Of a stretch of DNA of 45,684 bases, positions 1 to 11,473 are shown in pieces (the first letter of the stretch is position 1; every line of letters starts with the position of its first letter). Below the pieces are notes generated by a model that worked only from the letters and a program-made list of their open reading frames with translations, was not told where the DNA came from and searched no databases. The translations under genes were made by a program, and so were the position numbers. The stretch is from the NCBI GenBank assembly GCA_015680685.1, contig MNCI01004579.1, forward strand, positions 39,635-85,318, in the 5' to 3' direction. The stretch is from Gnetum montanum. Lineage: Eukaryota; Streptophyta; Gnetopsida; Gnetales; Gnetaceae.

Positions 1-309
1 AAAACATGCAATGAGGTGGAAAATGGGAAGAAAGATGGAGAGGAGAGAATGGAATGGAATCCCAAGAACAAGGTTGTCTAAAGTCCCTTGTGTATTTCAT
101 GGTTAAGATGATCGAGTAGAACTTCATCCCAAATCTAGACTCAAACCAACCACATTTAGTGACCTTGCATCAATACACCTGGCCAATCCATCCTCTTGAA
201 GCGACAAGAATGCTTCCACAAATAGTGACCACCATCCTAAGGAGAGTGAGATGGAGAAGTAGGAAGCAAGAAAGGGCCTTAGTTAGAGGGAACCTTCAGG
301 CATGGGTAA
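1..309. other. Flanking sequence left of element A
   Basis: This stretch precedes the first LTR, which begins with TGAAACACC at 310. It is purine-rich near its start and shows no coding region, LTR or repeat shared with the rest of the window. The open frame that begins at 159 runs into the LTR and has no recognisable motif, so it is not called. The five bases before the LTR (305-309, GGTAA) would be the left target duplication of element A, but the right partner cannot be checked because the other end is not followed by flank. Confidence 0.5.
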
Positions 310-1715
310 TGAAACACCATAAAAAATTTCGAGGCCTCAACGGTTCAGCAAAGTCTAGCGACTCAGGCAAGGAGTCGCGACAAGGCGCGGCACAGTACAA
401 ATAAAATTTAGAAGACAGAACGAAATGATGGATGCATGGCGATGAGCCTTCCACTTTTCGAGTTTTCTATGTTTCAAAAATTTGAACATTTAGCATACTA
501 CGCTACATTATGCAACATAGCGTAACGCCGCGTTACGCAGCGTAATATCAAAGACAGTCCACTGCAGCATCAAAAATGGCAAACATTCAAGACTCCGACA
601 ACCCAGCAAAAATCTCAAGGCTTAAGCAACGACCTACAGCATGCTGCACATTACAGCGGGATTTCTTTCTTGGTTAAGGGGCCTATTACATTGCGTTACG
701 TAGTGCAGTGTAATAAAACCCCGAAAAGGGATTGATCAGGAACAGGGGAAGCGTGACGACAATACTTCAACTTTTGTAGTTTCGTTATTTTACGCTAAAT
801 CATGTTATGATGCGTAATGTAGTGCAATGCAGCGTAATGCAAGTAACGACAGCGCAATTCAGACATCAGCAATTCATATGCCACTATACGCTCTCTAGCA
901 TATTGAAGCATAATCAAAGGACAGTTTGTTGCCTGTTCAAACAAGAGTGGTTTACGACACGCTACGCAGTGTAGCGCCGCAAGCTTCAATGACAACACAT
1001 CTGGTCAACGGCATCTTATAAGTTCAGGACACACGTCATCTAAACCGCGTTTTCCTCCTGACCCTAACCTTATAAATGCTCCAGTTGACGAAGATCAAGG
1101 GGTTGGTAAAAATTTCTCCTTCAAGGTTGACGAGAGAGCAAAAAGAGAATCAGTGATCGTGAGAACATCAAAGGTGATTGGTAGGAACCCTTGATCAGAG
1201 ACAGTCGGTTAACAGATATTCTCCCCCAGGTCTGACTTCCTTGCGCCCAGATTGGCTAGAACAAGGTAGATTGACCTTTGCTTGCTTCGTCCTTAGATAA
1301 CTTTCTTGCTGCTGGTATGTGCTTCGTCCAAACCAAAGTCTACCTGTAATCATTATATTCAACATATTGTGTTCATAAATTAAATCTCAGATCTTGTGGT
1401 TGCACTCTCCATGAATCTGATTCCTTGCATCCTATTTATGCAGATTTGGTAATCGCTCTAAATTGTTTACATCGTTTTCAATTGTTTTCCGGGATTAACA
1501 ATATTACCTCTCCTCATAAAGAATCATCATTTTTCCATCAAATTATTATAAAAACTTTATTGATTAAGTAAGTCCCTGTCTGATCGACAAGACCGTTCAG
1601 GGCACCTCACATTCGTCTCTTTCTCCAGCACAGCCCTTGCACGGATCCGGGGTTAGAACTATGTACACAGACTTTCGTTCATTATTTCCAGCGACTGACG
1701 TTTTTCATCGTTACA
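310..1715 (+). repeat. 5' LTR of element A
   Basis: The LTR starts TGAAACACCATAAAAAATTT and ends GTTACA just before the primer-binding region. It matches 34280-35711 along its whole length with scattered substitutions. Between about 490 and 980 it is unusually rich in the words GCGTAA and TTACGC in both orientations. A TATAAAT box lies at 1071-1077. The start of the LTR and the polypurine tract upstream of the matching right LTR resemble those of element B, although the LTR bodies differ. Confidence 0.85.
1071..1077 (+). promoter_or_regulatory. TATA box of the element A 5' LTR
   Basis: TATAAAT follows CCTAACCT, and a purine-rich leader (GAAGATCAAGG) follows shortly after. The same site in the second LTR is expanded to three copies (35031-35084), which marks this as a promoter core. 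The transcription start was not determined. Confidence 0.5.
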
Positions 1716-1721
1716 GTTTTC

Positions 1722-1740
1722 TAACGCTAGAAGGAGGGCC
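1722..1740 (+). promoter_or_regulatory. Primer-binding site of element A, mutated
   Basis: TAACGCTAGAAGGAGGGCC lies six bases after the LTR end. In A' and B the same site begins TGGCGCTAGAAGG, so the invariant TGG that pairs with the tRNA CCA end is changed to TAA here. I could not assign the tRNA. Confidence 0.6.
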
Positions 1741-1971
1741 TTCAAAGCCGATCTGCATTTTACAGGTAGTCTTGTAAGCTGTCTGTACCCATTGTCAATC
1801 AACATAAACGTAATACCTCTGAGGTTGTTTACAAAATTGTGTGGTGCAGATCACTCGCTTCGACAATTCCTTTGGAATCCTACAAGATAGAAAGCCTTGA
1901 TTATTATCTTAGTTTGCCTTTGTTGTTCCGATCTTTACCCTAATCGTCTTTATCTCTAGATTGCATAGAAA

Positions 1972-3978
1972 ATGGTTACATCAACCACAGCTGTTGACAC
2001 TGCTAACCTAGAGAACCCTCGGACCATGTAAGTTACAATTTCTATGGTTAAGCAGCCGATTAGCTTGGTGCAACCACGCCGCTCCCTCAGGCTGCAAAAC
2101 AAAGAGCCTAAGGGACACGCTTAGCACAGGGAACACTACAATTTCCTCTATGCTAAGCTAGTGGCAAAACTGCCCATGTATCCATAAGAATTTGAGGAAA
2201 AACGAGACTACGAGTTCAGGTATTGCAATGGGAAGGAATTTATTCCTTCACCAAACGCTAATGCGCCCCTGATAGATCAACAAAAGTGGATTCTAGATCA
2301 AATGCTGATGGCGAAGACATTGCTAGAATAACTAAAGGTCTTGTTCCGTGATGAAATGCTTCATGACGGGCAAGACAATCTAGACTCTCACTTTGAAGGA
2401 GGTAGTCATGCTGATTTCACCATGGCCCCTCCCTCCACGACGTCTCGCGTAAATCCATTATTCATGGTCACTACGCCTTTGACATTGTCTAATACTAATA
2501 GAGTCTCGTACTCGTCATGCCTACATTTTCTCTCTCCGAATATCTTCCTGGGTGACAGTCCCTCACAAATCACTCCCTAATAGGTGCAATTACCTCATCC
2601 ACCTCATCACACACCTGCGCCTATGTCACTGCATGTGCACGCGATGCCTATGTCGCAATTACCTACAACGCCAACCCTACTCCCGACTCACATGACAGAG
2701 CCTGCCACTACAGCATGGTGGGTTCCAAACATGCTGCTCGTTGCACATCCTGCGCAAATGCCCCATCATCCCCATCATCAAAGCCAAGTCCCACAAGCGT
2801 TGAACCTAGTTACAGGATCATTGTCGGTGCCCCCGGTTACACAAATAGCATATCCAATAGTACAACCAACAGTGGTCGCCCCATCTGCACCAACTACCGG
2901 ATGGTGGATGCCATAAGCGGCACCGCCTGCAAGGACCATCCCGATAGTGCCAACCATCGACCAAGTTGCCGCTTCCGTTGCACCATCCAGTGTGGTCCCT
3001 CCTACTGTTCCACAAACGACCTCGTCGTCTACGGGTTTGGACCAAGCCTTCTAGCTCATTCAGACCCTTACAGAAGAAGTCAAGCATCTCAAGGCTACTG
3101 GTTCTGACACAGTGCAAGTCATGGATTTCTACCATGACGATTCTATTAGTCCAGCAGTTCTAGTCCTGTCGTTGCCACTTGGGATGCCCCTTCCCCATTT
3201 CATGAAATACAATGGGAAAGGTGATTCCAACACCCACCTCATCACTTTCAGGTCAGAATCCTTATTGCTGCAACAATGACTGCATACTATAATCTGTGTC
3301 TTTGCTATGTCCTTAATGGGCAAAGCTCTAGATTGGTATCGAGCACTTCCATGCGCTTCCATTTCAACTTTGGAAGAGCTACTAACCTAGTTTGGTTTCA
3401 AATACAACCTGAAGTCGGAAGTCACGCTGGACCAGCTCATAGGAGTTAAGCAAGACCCGCTCGAGTCGGTGCAAAAGTTCATACAGCATTGGAGCGCTAC
3501 CTTGAATGAAATTCATGAACCCATCACGAAAGCCCATCTACTGGCAATCTTCAAGGGAGCGGTCAATGACTTCATCAAGACTAAGCTGTATTACCTCACT
3601 CCCCGTTCCCTCAGCCAAGCCTTTGCTCAGACTAAGGGCATCCAAGATGCAGCAGAGGCTAGTAAGGATCTGGCGTATGTGGTCTACAAGAATGCCCACA
3701 GCAAAGGTAAGGATAAAGGTAAAGCCGCGACAACGATAGTAGCTGCGGTTACTGAGGGGGCCAAGAAGAAAAACAACAATAACAAGAAAATGATTGCGGA
3801 GCTTGTCGAGCCGACAACTAACTCAAATGGTGCTAATCAAGAAGCTCCTTCCGCCCCCGAAGCACTTCCACAACCGAGGTCAAAATTTGAGAGTAAGGGT
3901 CGCTCAAATTACACAGCTCTACCTATGAAGCCTTCAGAACTTCTGAAGCAATTACTTGGAACCGGTCACATCCGACAC
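1972..3978 (+). pseudogene. gag: gag of element A, N-terminal part, interrupted by element B
   Basis: The start ATG at 1972 matches the start of the A' gag (35968). The product would be the capsid/nucleocapsid polyprotein. Visible landmarks are an N-terminal basic RRSLRLQ motif, a proline-rich linker (about 2584-3050), and the retrotransposon gag core with a GKALDWYRALP-like motif near 3320. A Lys/Asn-rich stretch follows near 3690-3800. The reading frame carries many stops (for example TAA at 2329-2331, TAG at 3388-3390) and at least one frame change in the linker. A 6-bp loss near 3395 is seen against A'. The frame ends where B begins at 3979, and the C-terminal part resumes at 21753. A possible leader intron lies upstream (1774-1959). 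Confidence 0.8.
3974..3978. repeat. Target site duplication of element B, left copy (GACAC)
   Basis: GACAC directly precedes the LTR start TGAAAC at 3979. The same five bases follow the right LTR at 21748-21752. In A' the uninterrupted gag reads CATCCGACACAAGG at the equivalent place, with a single GACAC. Confidence 0.95.
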
Positions 3979-5331
3979 TGAAACACAACAAAATTTTGAG
4001 CTTAGTACTCCTTCAACAAAAATCAAGCTAAGTAATGATGCTCCCCACCATGACTGAAGCTTGAAGACCTCGTAGATAGCTTCAAACGGAGTCGAACCGA
4101 ACAAGAAATGGTTTCCCGAGACCCACAAAAAACTACGGCGACATTCGAAATCAAACCTGCCATTTTTAGCTCAAAATACTTGGTTTTACTGAGTATGCAG
4201 CGTATACGCCCAGCGTGCAACTTCAAAGATTACCCGAAATAGGCACTCCAGAGCAGGATTGTCATAAGGCGTCAACTCTCAGAGACAGAGCAATTGTTAG
4301 GTGTCATCATGGGCTCAAGAAAATTAGGTTTTGACCTCGAAATCATGCACTTTGGGGTTCACACGCTGAGCTTGTACATCCTGCACGCCCAGCGTGTACG
4401 CCCGGCGTGCACCATCCAGCGTGCAGCACAACATACATCAGTAGAAGACATCAGCAGAACCATGTCAGATCAAGTCCAAGAATATCTGCAAGTAGCACTC
4501 TCGTGACATCCGAGCCCAAATCCGAGGGCCGAATTGGATACTCCCTGTTGTAACAGTAGTTTGTAGAAATGAATTCTTTTGTTTTAGTCAAGTTTGTACG
4601 CTGAATTCACATGCTAGCGTGTACACGCCGGCATGCAGCATGCTGCACACTTGTAAAATTTCATTCGGTTGCACCCGGTCGACGCTCCACATGTCATCCA
4701 ATCTGAAATTTCAGCATCCCACAGCCAATCACCCCATCTCAGATTTGAGTTTACTGCCCAAACTTGTACAAAAACCTCGATTTTTTACTAGATCAGGGTT
4801 TGAAAATTGGAGGAAATCTTGGCAAGAATCTGGGAAATCCATACTAAGAACATTCGTGACACCCACCCTATACGCTGGACTTGGACCCTGCACGTTAAGC
4901 ATACAACCTCTATGCTGTGCCTGCAGTCTGAACCAGCATGCTACCACACCCCTACATTCACCAAGGCTCTTCGTCCACCTTGTGTTAGATCCACAACTAC
5001 GTCTAGACCAGTGCATTGTAATTTTTATTAGACAATAATATTGCTGAATTTTTCACCAAGATTTGTTACAATTTTCGTCCACATTTTTTATCTCTTGTTT
5101 ACATTCGCATGCGCCGATTTACATTTTTCATATTGTTTATGTACAACCTGGCATATCGTGCATTGGCATATGTTTGGGGAAATCCTTGTTTGATCTGCGT
5201 GCGGACCACCCAAGGTACTCTAACTTCGTCAGTTCCAACATGCCCTCAAGCGAAGGTAGGGTCTTCTGCGTCTATCTGTAAATCTCTCGGCATACATTTC
5301 ATTCCAGCCGCTGACGATTTCGGACAGCACA
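3979..5331 (+). repeat. 5' LTR of element B
   Basis: The LTR begins TGAAACACAACAAAATTTTG and ends CGGACAGCACA. It matches the 3' LTR at 20295-21747, which is about 100 bp longer mainly because of extra copies of a short GCGTGTACGCC-type unit. The words GCGTGCA and TGCACGC recur in both orientations (about 4197-4430 and 4615-4645). No clear TATA box was identified. Confidence 0.92.
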
Positions 5332-5336
5332 GAAAA

Positions 5337-5354
5337 TGGCGCTAGAAGGATGGC
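5337..5354 (+). promoter_or_regulatory. Primer-binding site of element B
   Basis: TGGCGCTAGAAGGATGGC starts five bases after the LTR end. The same TGGCGCTAGAAGG core is present at the A' primer site (35718). The priming tRNA was not identified. Confidence 0.7.
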
Positions 5355-5505
5355 TTGAAACTATTTAAAACTACTCTGATCTCATACACACGTCCCCTGT
5401 GCTTCTGATTTACCACCTCATTTTCTTAGATCTACATTATGTCAATGTTAAATCTAATTTTCCAAACTCTTTAAATCTACGTCCTGTTCCGCGGCAACCT
5501 CAGCG

Positions 5506-5627
5506 TCTACACGTTGACTGTTCCTGCACGTTATGGACTCTGTCTACACGCTGATTGTTCCTGCACGCTGTGGACTCTATCTCCACGTTGACTGTTCCTG
5601 CATGCTATGGACTCTGTCTACACGCTG
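5506..5627 (+). repeat. Tandem 37-bp repeat in the element B leader
   Basis: Three full units (5506-5542, 5543-5579, 5580-5616) and a partial fourth each begin TCTACACG or TCTCCACG. They carry TTCCTGCACG or TTCCTGCATG and end in GGACTCT. The units lie between the primer-binding site and the gag start and contain the same TGCACG/CACGCT words that mark the LTR of this element. Confidence 0.9.
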
Positions 5628-5748
5628 TGATCAACCCCTTCACACTCACAGCAGTGCCTATGCGCTGTACGCCGAGCAATCTGTCCATACTTTCATACTT
5701 AACCAAATTTTCGTCTGCATATACTTCTTACGTTTAGAACCTTTTATC

Positions 5749-8700
5749 ATGAATACTGCCAATACCAACGTTTCAACCAAGTCCATTCCGGATACCGTGG
5801 ACCCTATGACGATGCTGATGCTCGTTATACAACCCATTGGGGCCCGCGGTGAGGTTAATCCCCAAGGAGGACCCCGCCGATCTCTCAGACTACAAGGGAA
5901 GAATCCATCATTCAACGTTATCACACAAGAACAATATAATTTCATATGCGTAAAAATCCAAGCTAGCCTAACAGTGGACCAAACTGAAATGGAGGTCAAG
6001 AGACAATATGAATTATTTCATAGGGGAGGACATGAGTTCATCCGTTCCCCATATGACATCATTCCTCTCCCCGAGCACTACTCTGAACTTATCTCATAGC
6101 TCCTCCTAGGCAGGAATCAGTCTTTAGACCAATCTATGGCAAATTCTCAATTGGAAGAGGAGGATGACTTTGCAGCTCAGTCTGAACATGAAGATTCATA
6201 CCATACCCTCAGCTCACAAACTTACGTGAACCCATTGTTTCACCCATTCACGGGAGAAACTATGTCCCTCCAGTCACTTAGAACCACTTAAGCACTTTTG
6301 CCTCAACAAGAAGCCTCTACCCTCATTCCCACTCTCCCCGCGACTGATAACCAATTCAACATACCCATCGCCACTGTTCCTCCAATCACCATGTTACCCC
6401 CACTCTTGCAAATACAACCCTAACAACAACCCCTGCAAACCAATGTAGGAGCAACCCTCCCACCCCGTGTGATCGGGATGCCATATGTGATACCTGCTTC
6501 TACATCCGCCCACTATATACCACAGATCCAAAGCCAAAGAACACCCTTCATCACCTCCACTCAACAAGTCCAGGGTATTCCCTCACAAGTCATGACTAGA
6601 CAGTGGGCTGGGACTGGTACACAAGCGCATCAACCCCCTAACTACAACATACCACCTCCTACAATTCCACCCATGAACATCCCTCAAGTACAGCAACAAC
6701 AACAACAACAACCCTTCCGTTACAATATGTCTACCATGAATATTCCACAAGCGCAACCCCCAACCACTCAACTTTCCTCTTTCCCACACACCATACAATA
6801 ATCTAACTTGTATACTACACAACATAATCAATCTGCTATCTCACCTAGTGCCCAAGACTGGGTTGAGGCCAAGAAACTGATGCAAGAGTTAACTATCTAG
6901 GTCAAGTGCCTCAAAACAGCCACCAACGAAGACCTTAAGATAGTGGATTTCTATCAAGATGATCCTATCAGCTCTTCGGTTCCACCTCTAATGTTACCTA
7001 AGGGTGTTTCCTTACCTACGTTGACTAAATACAATGGGGAGACAGATCCCAACGCCCATCTTATAACGTTTAGATTAGAATGCGTGTTACTCTAGGTGTG
7101 GCCACATGCTATTTTGTGGGTGTTCCCCATGTCCCTCACAGGGAGAGCACTTGACTGGTATCGGGCTTTGCCCCGGAACTCCATATCTTCTTTGGAAGAT
7201 CTACTACACCAGTTTGTCACCAGGTTCAAGTATAACTTGAAGGTTGAAGCAACACTTGACAGCCTGATACAAGTCAAGCAAGCACCCCTTGAACCTGTTC
7301 AAAAATTAATTCAACGGTGGAGTGCTGCCCTCAATGAGCTACATGAACCAATCCCAGAGACTTATCTCCTCACTATTTTAAAGGGGGCCATGAATGATTT
7401 TATGAAGTCCAAGCTATACTATCTTAACGCATGCACACTTAGTCAAGCATTCGTACAAATAAAGAACATAGAAGAGGCAGCCCAAAACAGCCATGACCCC
7501 GCCTATTCGGCCTTTAAAAACCAACACAATAAGAAAGACAAAGAAAAGGCTAAGGCAACAATAGTAGCAGTAGCAAAAACATGACAAATGAGTATGGGAC
7601 AATAAGGTAACCTGCCTACTACCCCTAACTATGCTAGACCTCCACCCGCTACTGCACCTGAACCATCCACATCACAAAATCCTACACCAGGTCGTGCGAG
7701 AAACTTTGAGAGGAGAGACCCCTCTTAATACACATCATTGCCCATGAAACCCTTGCAATTATTTGACCAACTCTTGAAGGCCGGGCTAATGAAACATAAA
7801 CAATTGTCCTCGGCAGCAATCCAAAGACATGATCGATTCTGTTAGTTGGTCGAGAACCCAAGCTTGGCAACACCGGATGAGCCTCCAGTTCCAAGAGGCT
7901 TTATAATAGACTGTTTTTGTGATTATCATCAACGCAATGGGCATGGCACTGATTATTCTTTCACGTTGAAACAAGATATTCAACTGATGATTGACGGAGG
8001 TGAGATCACTTTCGATGAAGCCAACCCGGTCAAACCACAAAACCAGGCCATGGGCATACATAAGGACCCTCTAAATACTAAGGAGGCTCCATATGTAATT
8101 AACACCATCTACTTAGACAATGAACAAGAAGCACCTAGAATTAACACCATTTACTCAGATAATGAACAACAAATACCTACGAGACCCTTTGTAGTTCGTA
8201 TTCCTCCTACTGCACAAACGCCCGCACCTCAATCATCATACTCTCCATGTAACCCGCCCATCCCGCAAAGACCCTATGTCATCCGGATACCCCCCGTGGT
8301 GGTAGCCTCTACCATACCACCAAAACCATACATGGTGTGCATACCTCCCGCTGCTACAAACATGCAACCTCCTATCCGGCCCGCTCCCTATGTAGTCCAA
8401 GTGCCACCTGCGGTTGCAACTACGGAGGAACAACCATCAACTAGACCAACTTCGTATGTTGTCAGGATACCCAAACATCCTAATAACCACCAACCTTCCA
8501 TCCCCCAAACACAAAATAAACCGACCCTGTATGTCGTTAGGGTGCCTAGGCAGCCTGACATTGAACCACCTTCGACCATCCAATTGCAACCTTGTCCTAC
8601 TCCATATTTCATACAGGTTCCAAAGCAATCGGATGTTCAGAAAACCAAATGTTCCCCCATGCCACATGCGGGAGCGCCTGGCAGATAGGCTCACATGAGA

Positions 8701-9040
8701 ACGATTGGAGAAAGAACGTCAACAACTTGCCTTGGGACCCCCCAAGCCTACTCCATTAAGTGCAATACCCATGGCATCACCTACTAATGAACCGAACGAT
8801 AAGGGAGAACCATCAGGAATACATGAGGCGTCTAAATGAATAGTCACAGAAGAAAACGTCAAACCAGCTACACATGAGATAAAACTGCTGGGCTCGATGG
8901 ACCAAGTAACCATTAACAAACATACCCCTAACAGTAAAGATTTGGCAACAACTCTAACACAGGTCACTCAGGCACTTACAGAAAAATACCTCACTAAGCC
9001 TATATGACCTGATATTAACTTCTCAAACTCATCGCGAGGC
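5749..9040 (+). pseudogene. gag: gag of element B
   Basis: The chosen start ATG (5749) gives an N-terminus with the RRSLRLQ motif shared with A. A Pro/Gln-rich linker (about 6290-6800, including a run of Gln codons) follows. The retrotransposon gag core comes next (GRALDWYRALP near 7150, ending about 7480), then a Lys-rich stretch near 7530. A zinc-knuckle-like segment near 7910 (C-x2-H-x4-GH) has lost its last Cys. A C-terminal region (8180-8640) carries seven copies of a Y/F-V-V-R-I-P-P-like motif. The main frame is broken only by stops up to about 8650, then shifts. Nearly all stops are TAA/TAG where relatives suggest Gln, or TGA where Arg is likely, consistent with C-to-T decay. Confidence 0.85.
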
Positions 9041-9979
9041 CCTAGTACACATGTTAACATCAATCCCAGTAAGCGAAAACTTACCCGCAGATGAGCCTTC
9101 CATACATGCGGTAATGTCTAAACGACAAAGACTTAAACCCAAATCGTTAAGCTTTCACCCTGAAAATATTAAGATCAACAAGAAAATTGGAGACATCACC
9201 CACGCACCTATGTTCATAATGATACAAGTAGATCAATTCAAAATACATCGGGTGCATGTAGATGATGGGGCCACCACCAACGTAATACCCTACCCCGTCA
9301 TTGAACAATTAGGGCTCACGCAACTAATTAAACCAACTTCCACCACATGCTTAAAATCGTTTAGTGGATCACGCGTAGTAGTAAAAGGTACCATAACTCT
9401 GGACTTTATAGTGGGGGATCGATTCCCCACATCTGCTAACTTTGTTGTCATTGACGAAATGTAGGGTTCAACTTAATATTAAGAAGACCCTGGTTGGCCC
9501 AACTCAAAGCAGTCTCTTCCCCCATACATCAAGAGATTCACTTGCCTTACGAAGGTGGTGAAATCATTATACATGGGGAGACTGCTACACCTACCATCTC
9601 GTCGCATACGGATACAAACCAAGGCTCGGAAGTTAAGTTTGAAGAGCCTAAACATGATGACACCAACGAAAGACAAAGTCATACGCAACCAGTAAACAAT
9701 GATCTATTAGATGTAAATGAAACATTACCCAACATAGAAACACCTAGACCTGAAATTGTACCTACACCGCCTAACCTAGAAACTACAACAAACATCGAAA
9801 CTACAGAACATACGGAAACACTAGTAGAGACCAATATAGATCCCATTCCATCGAACGTCCCTTGGGCTAAATTACTGTTCAACGTAATCAGCGAAGGGGA
9901 TGCTAAGTACAGAATCATACCTATCAGCGCCACTCCTAATGTTAAATTAAGAAAAATCAAAAAATTGCTAAACCACTAA
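9041..9979 (+). pseudogene. pro: Protease region of element B
   Basis: A retropepsin-type aspartic protease is recognised by VHVDDGATTNVIPYPVI (near 9257-9307), which corresponds to the D-T/S-G-A active-site loop but reads D-D-G-A, as it does in A and A'. A flap/hydrophobic core (FVVIDEM) and the ILxRPWLAQL segment near 9475-9500 follow. A one-step frame change lies between 9455 and 9480. The domain continues into an acidic Thr/Glu-rich tail and stops at 9977-9979. The gag-pro part ends here. RT begins only after a 5.5-kb interval that holds the antisense gene, as expected of lineages with an intron between PR and RT. Confidence 0.8.
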
Positions 9980-9990
9980 CTACTAGCGCT

Positions 9991-10196
9991 CATCCGAAAT
10001 GACATTAAACTACCAAATGTCCGCAACGACATAAAACTAGCCACAGTCAGAAATGGCTGGTTTACCAAGGAACTCACCAGTATCATTTGAAACTTCTCTT
10101 GTTTATATGTGGCCCGAAATGGCCTTAAACTAGTACATGTGGCCCGAAATGGCCTTAAACTAGTACATGTGGCCCGAAATGGCCTTAAACTAGAGC
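9991..10196 (+). repeat. Hairpin array B1 (after protease)
   Basis: About six units are seen. The last three are perfect or near-perfect 30-bp tandem copies (10107-10136, 10137-10166, 10167-10196) with GGCC-CGAAAT-GGCC followed by TTAAACTAG. An earlier unit at 10019-10030 reads GTC-CGCAAC-GAC followed by ATAAAACTAG, so the stem bases change in pairs. All units are in the sense orientation of the element. Confidence 0.85.
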
Positions 10197-10232
10197 ATTT
10201 TTCTTATATTTCTTTTCTCTCAATTCAAGTTT

Positions 10233-10296
10233 NNNNNNNNNNNNNNNNNNNNNNNNNNNNNNNNNNNNNNNNNNNNNNNNNNNNNNNNNNNNNNNN
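10233..10296. other. Assembly gap (64 N)
   Basis: The bases are unresolved. The gap lies directly downstream of the hairpin array, so repeat copies may be missing from the assembly. The sequence resumes within the 3' flank of the antisense gene. Confidence 0.99.
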
Positions 10297-10688
10297 TTAG
10301 TGCAATGTCCTCACACGATACATAGATCACATACATAATCATTTTAACAACAAACAAAAAATATATTCATATACAAATGGGAAATTACAGCAGTTAACCG
10401 ATCCCATCCATTAGTTCATATACAATCCAAACCAAAACATTCTGCTTGTGGCCCGCATAAAAACATGAACGATCATAAGACCAAACTTAAAGCTAAGCAT
10501 CAGGGTCAGGAGGGGTGTCCCCCTAAGACTCCCCAGCACTACAGGTCCTTGCTCCACTGGGGCCACCCTCTTGACCATTGTCATCGCCCTGACCCTATAA
10601 AGAGGTAAAAGAAAACAATTAACACAAAGCGAAAAGAGAAGAATTCCAAAAGTTAATAAACAAAAATTCACAACTTTAAATTACTTAC

Positions 10689-11473
10689 TGAAGAAGATCC
10701 TCCTAGACCGAATTCCAATCGACAAAGGATTTCTTCTTCAGAAACACTTGCCCAGTCAGTCCCATCAAGGCCCAGATCAACGTTGGCCAAAGCCTTCCCA
10801 TTGTCCACTGTGGACCAAGTGGGACATTTCAGAGGAAACTGCCCCACAGAAACCTCCCCAGAAGCCGTGGTGATTACCCTCTTGGGCGATTCCATCTCCA
10901 CCACAGTATGCTTGGCAAATGCATCAAATGAAGAGTGCAGGCCTAAGCCCACAACAAACATCTCGAGCTGACGCTTCTCTATAAATACTTCTTTTAACGA
11001 CTTTTTATAATGATACTTATGGGTCTTCTCATCTTGACCCCATTTTCGTACCTTAGAAGCGAAAGCCTTCTAATCCTGACATTTGAGGTTTAGTAAATCT
11101 ATTTGCACTTTATGTTCTGCTAGCTTCCGAGTCAACGATGCTTGGCGATTCAATAAATTCCAATATCTGTCATAAGTAATTTCGGAAGTTCGCCAAGAGC
11201 GATCACCTATTAACCTTGTTGAGGCGAACTCATAGCATGATTTGAGATCGTCCCACTCTACTGACAGCTTGGAAATCTCTTTTTCTCCCACCTGAATCTG
11301 CACCCATAGCCTTTCGATGGAACGCCTACACATCCAAAGAGACTTGGCGTTTTGCACAACGCACTTTGCCACTTCATCATAAACTTGTTGGGGCACTTGC
11401 TCAATTTATGGGGGTAGCGCAGGTAAACTATCAATACCAGTGGCCTTAGATGAATCCCATTTTAGTTTAGCCC
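10689..11473 (-). pseudogene. Exon 7 of the B antisense gene: coiled-coil region
   Basis: The 785-bp exon starts after ATGAGCAG and ends at TTCTTCA before GTAAGT. It encodes a helix-rich segment (YDEVAKCVVQNAKSLW, then charged heptad-like stretches near 11080-11330). A conserved tail follows: WASVSEEEILCRLEFGL, matching WSELTEDEIMQRLWIGLE in A'. The A counterpart is 818 bp, 33 bp longer and in the same phase. A TAG stop follows LNLKCQD at 11070. Confidence 0.65.

Noticed and set aside
2584-3135. Several overlapping frames on both strands in the Pro/His/Thr-rich gag linker.
   Set aside because: They are alternative-frame readings of a low-complexity gag linker; only the frame joined to the gag core is kept.
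4619-5345. Small open frames within the LTRs of B.
   Set aside because: They differ between the two LTR copies, start in repeat-rich sequence and show no motif.
5337-5354. Assigning the primer-binding site to a specific tRNA.
   Set aside because: TGG and a plausible stem complement are visible, but I could not match the T-arm to a tRNA with confidence.
5749-8688. TAA and TAG at many Gln positions could hint at a reassigned genetic code.
   Set aside because: TGA also replaces Arg and Trp, frameshifts are present, and homologous copies show the CAA/CAG/CGA originals. Decay by C-to-T change explains it.
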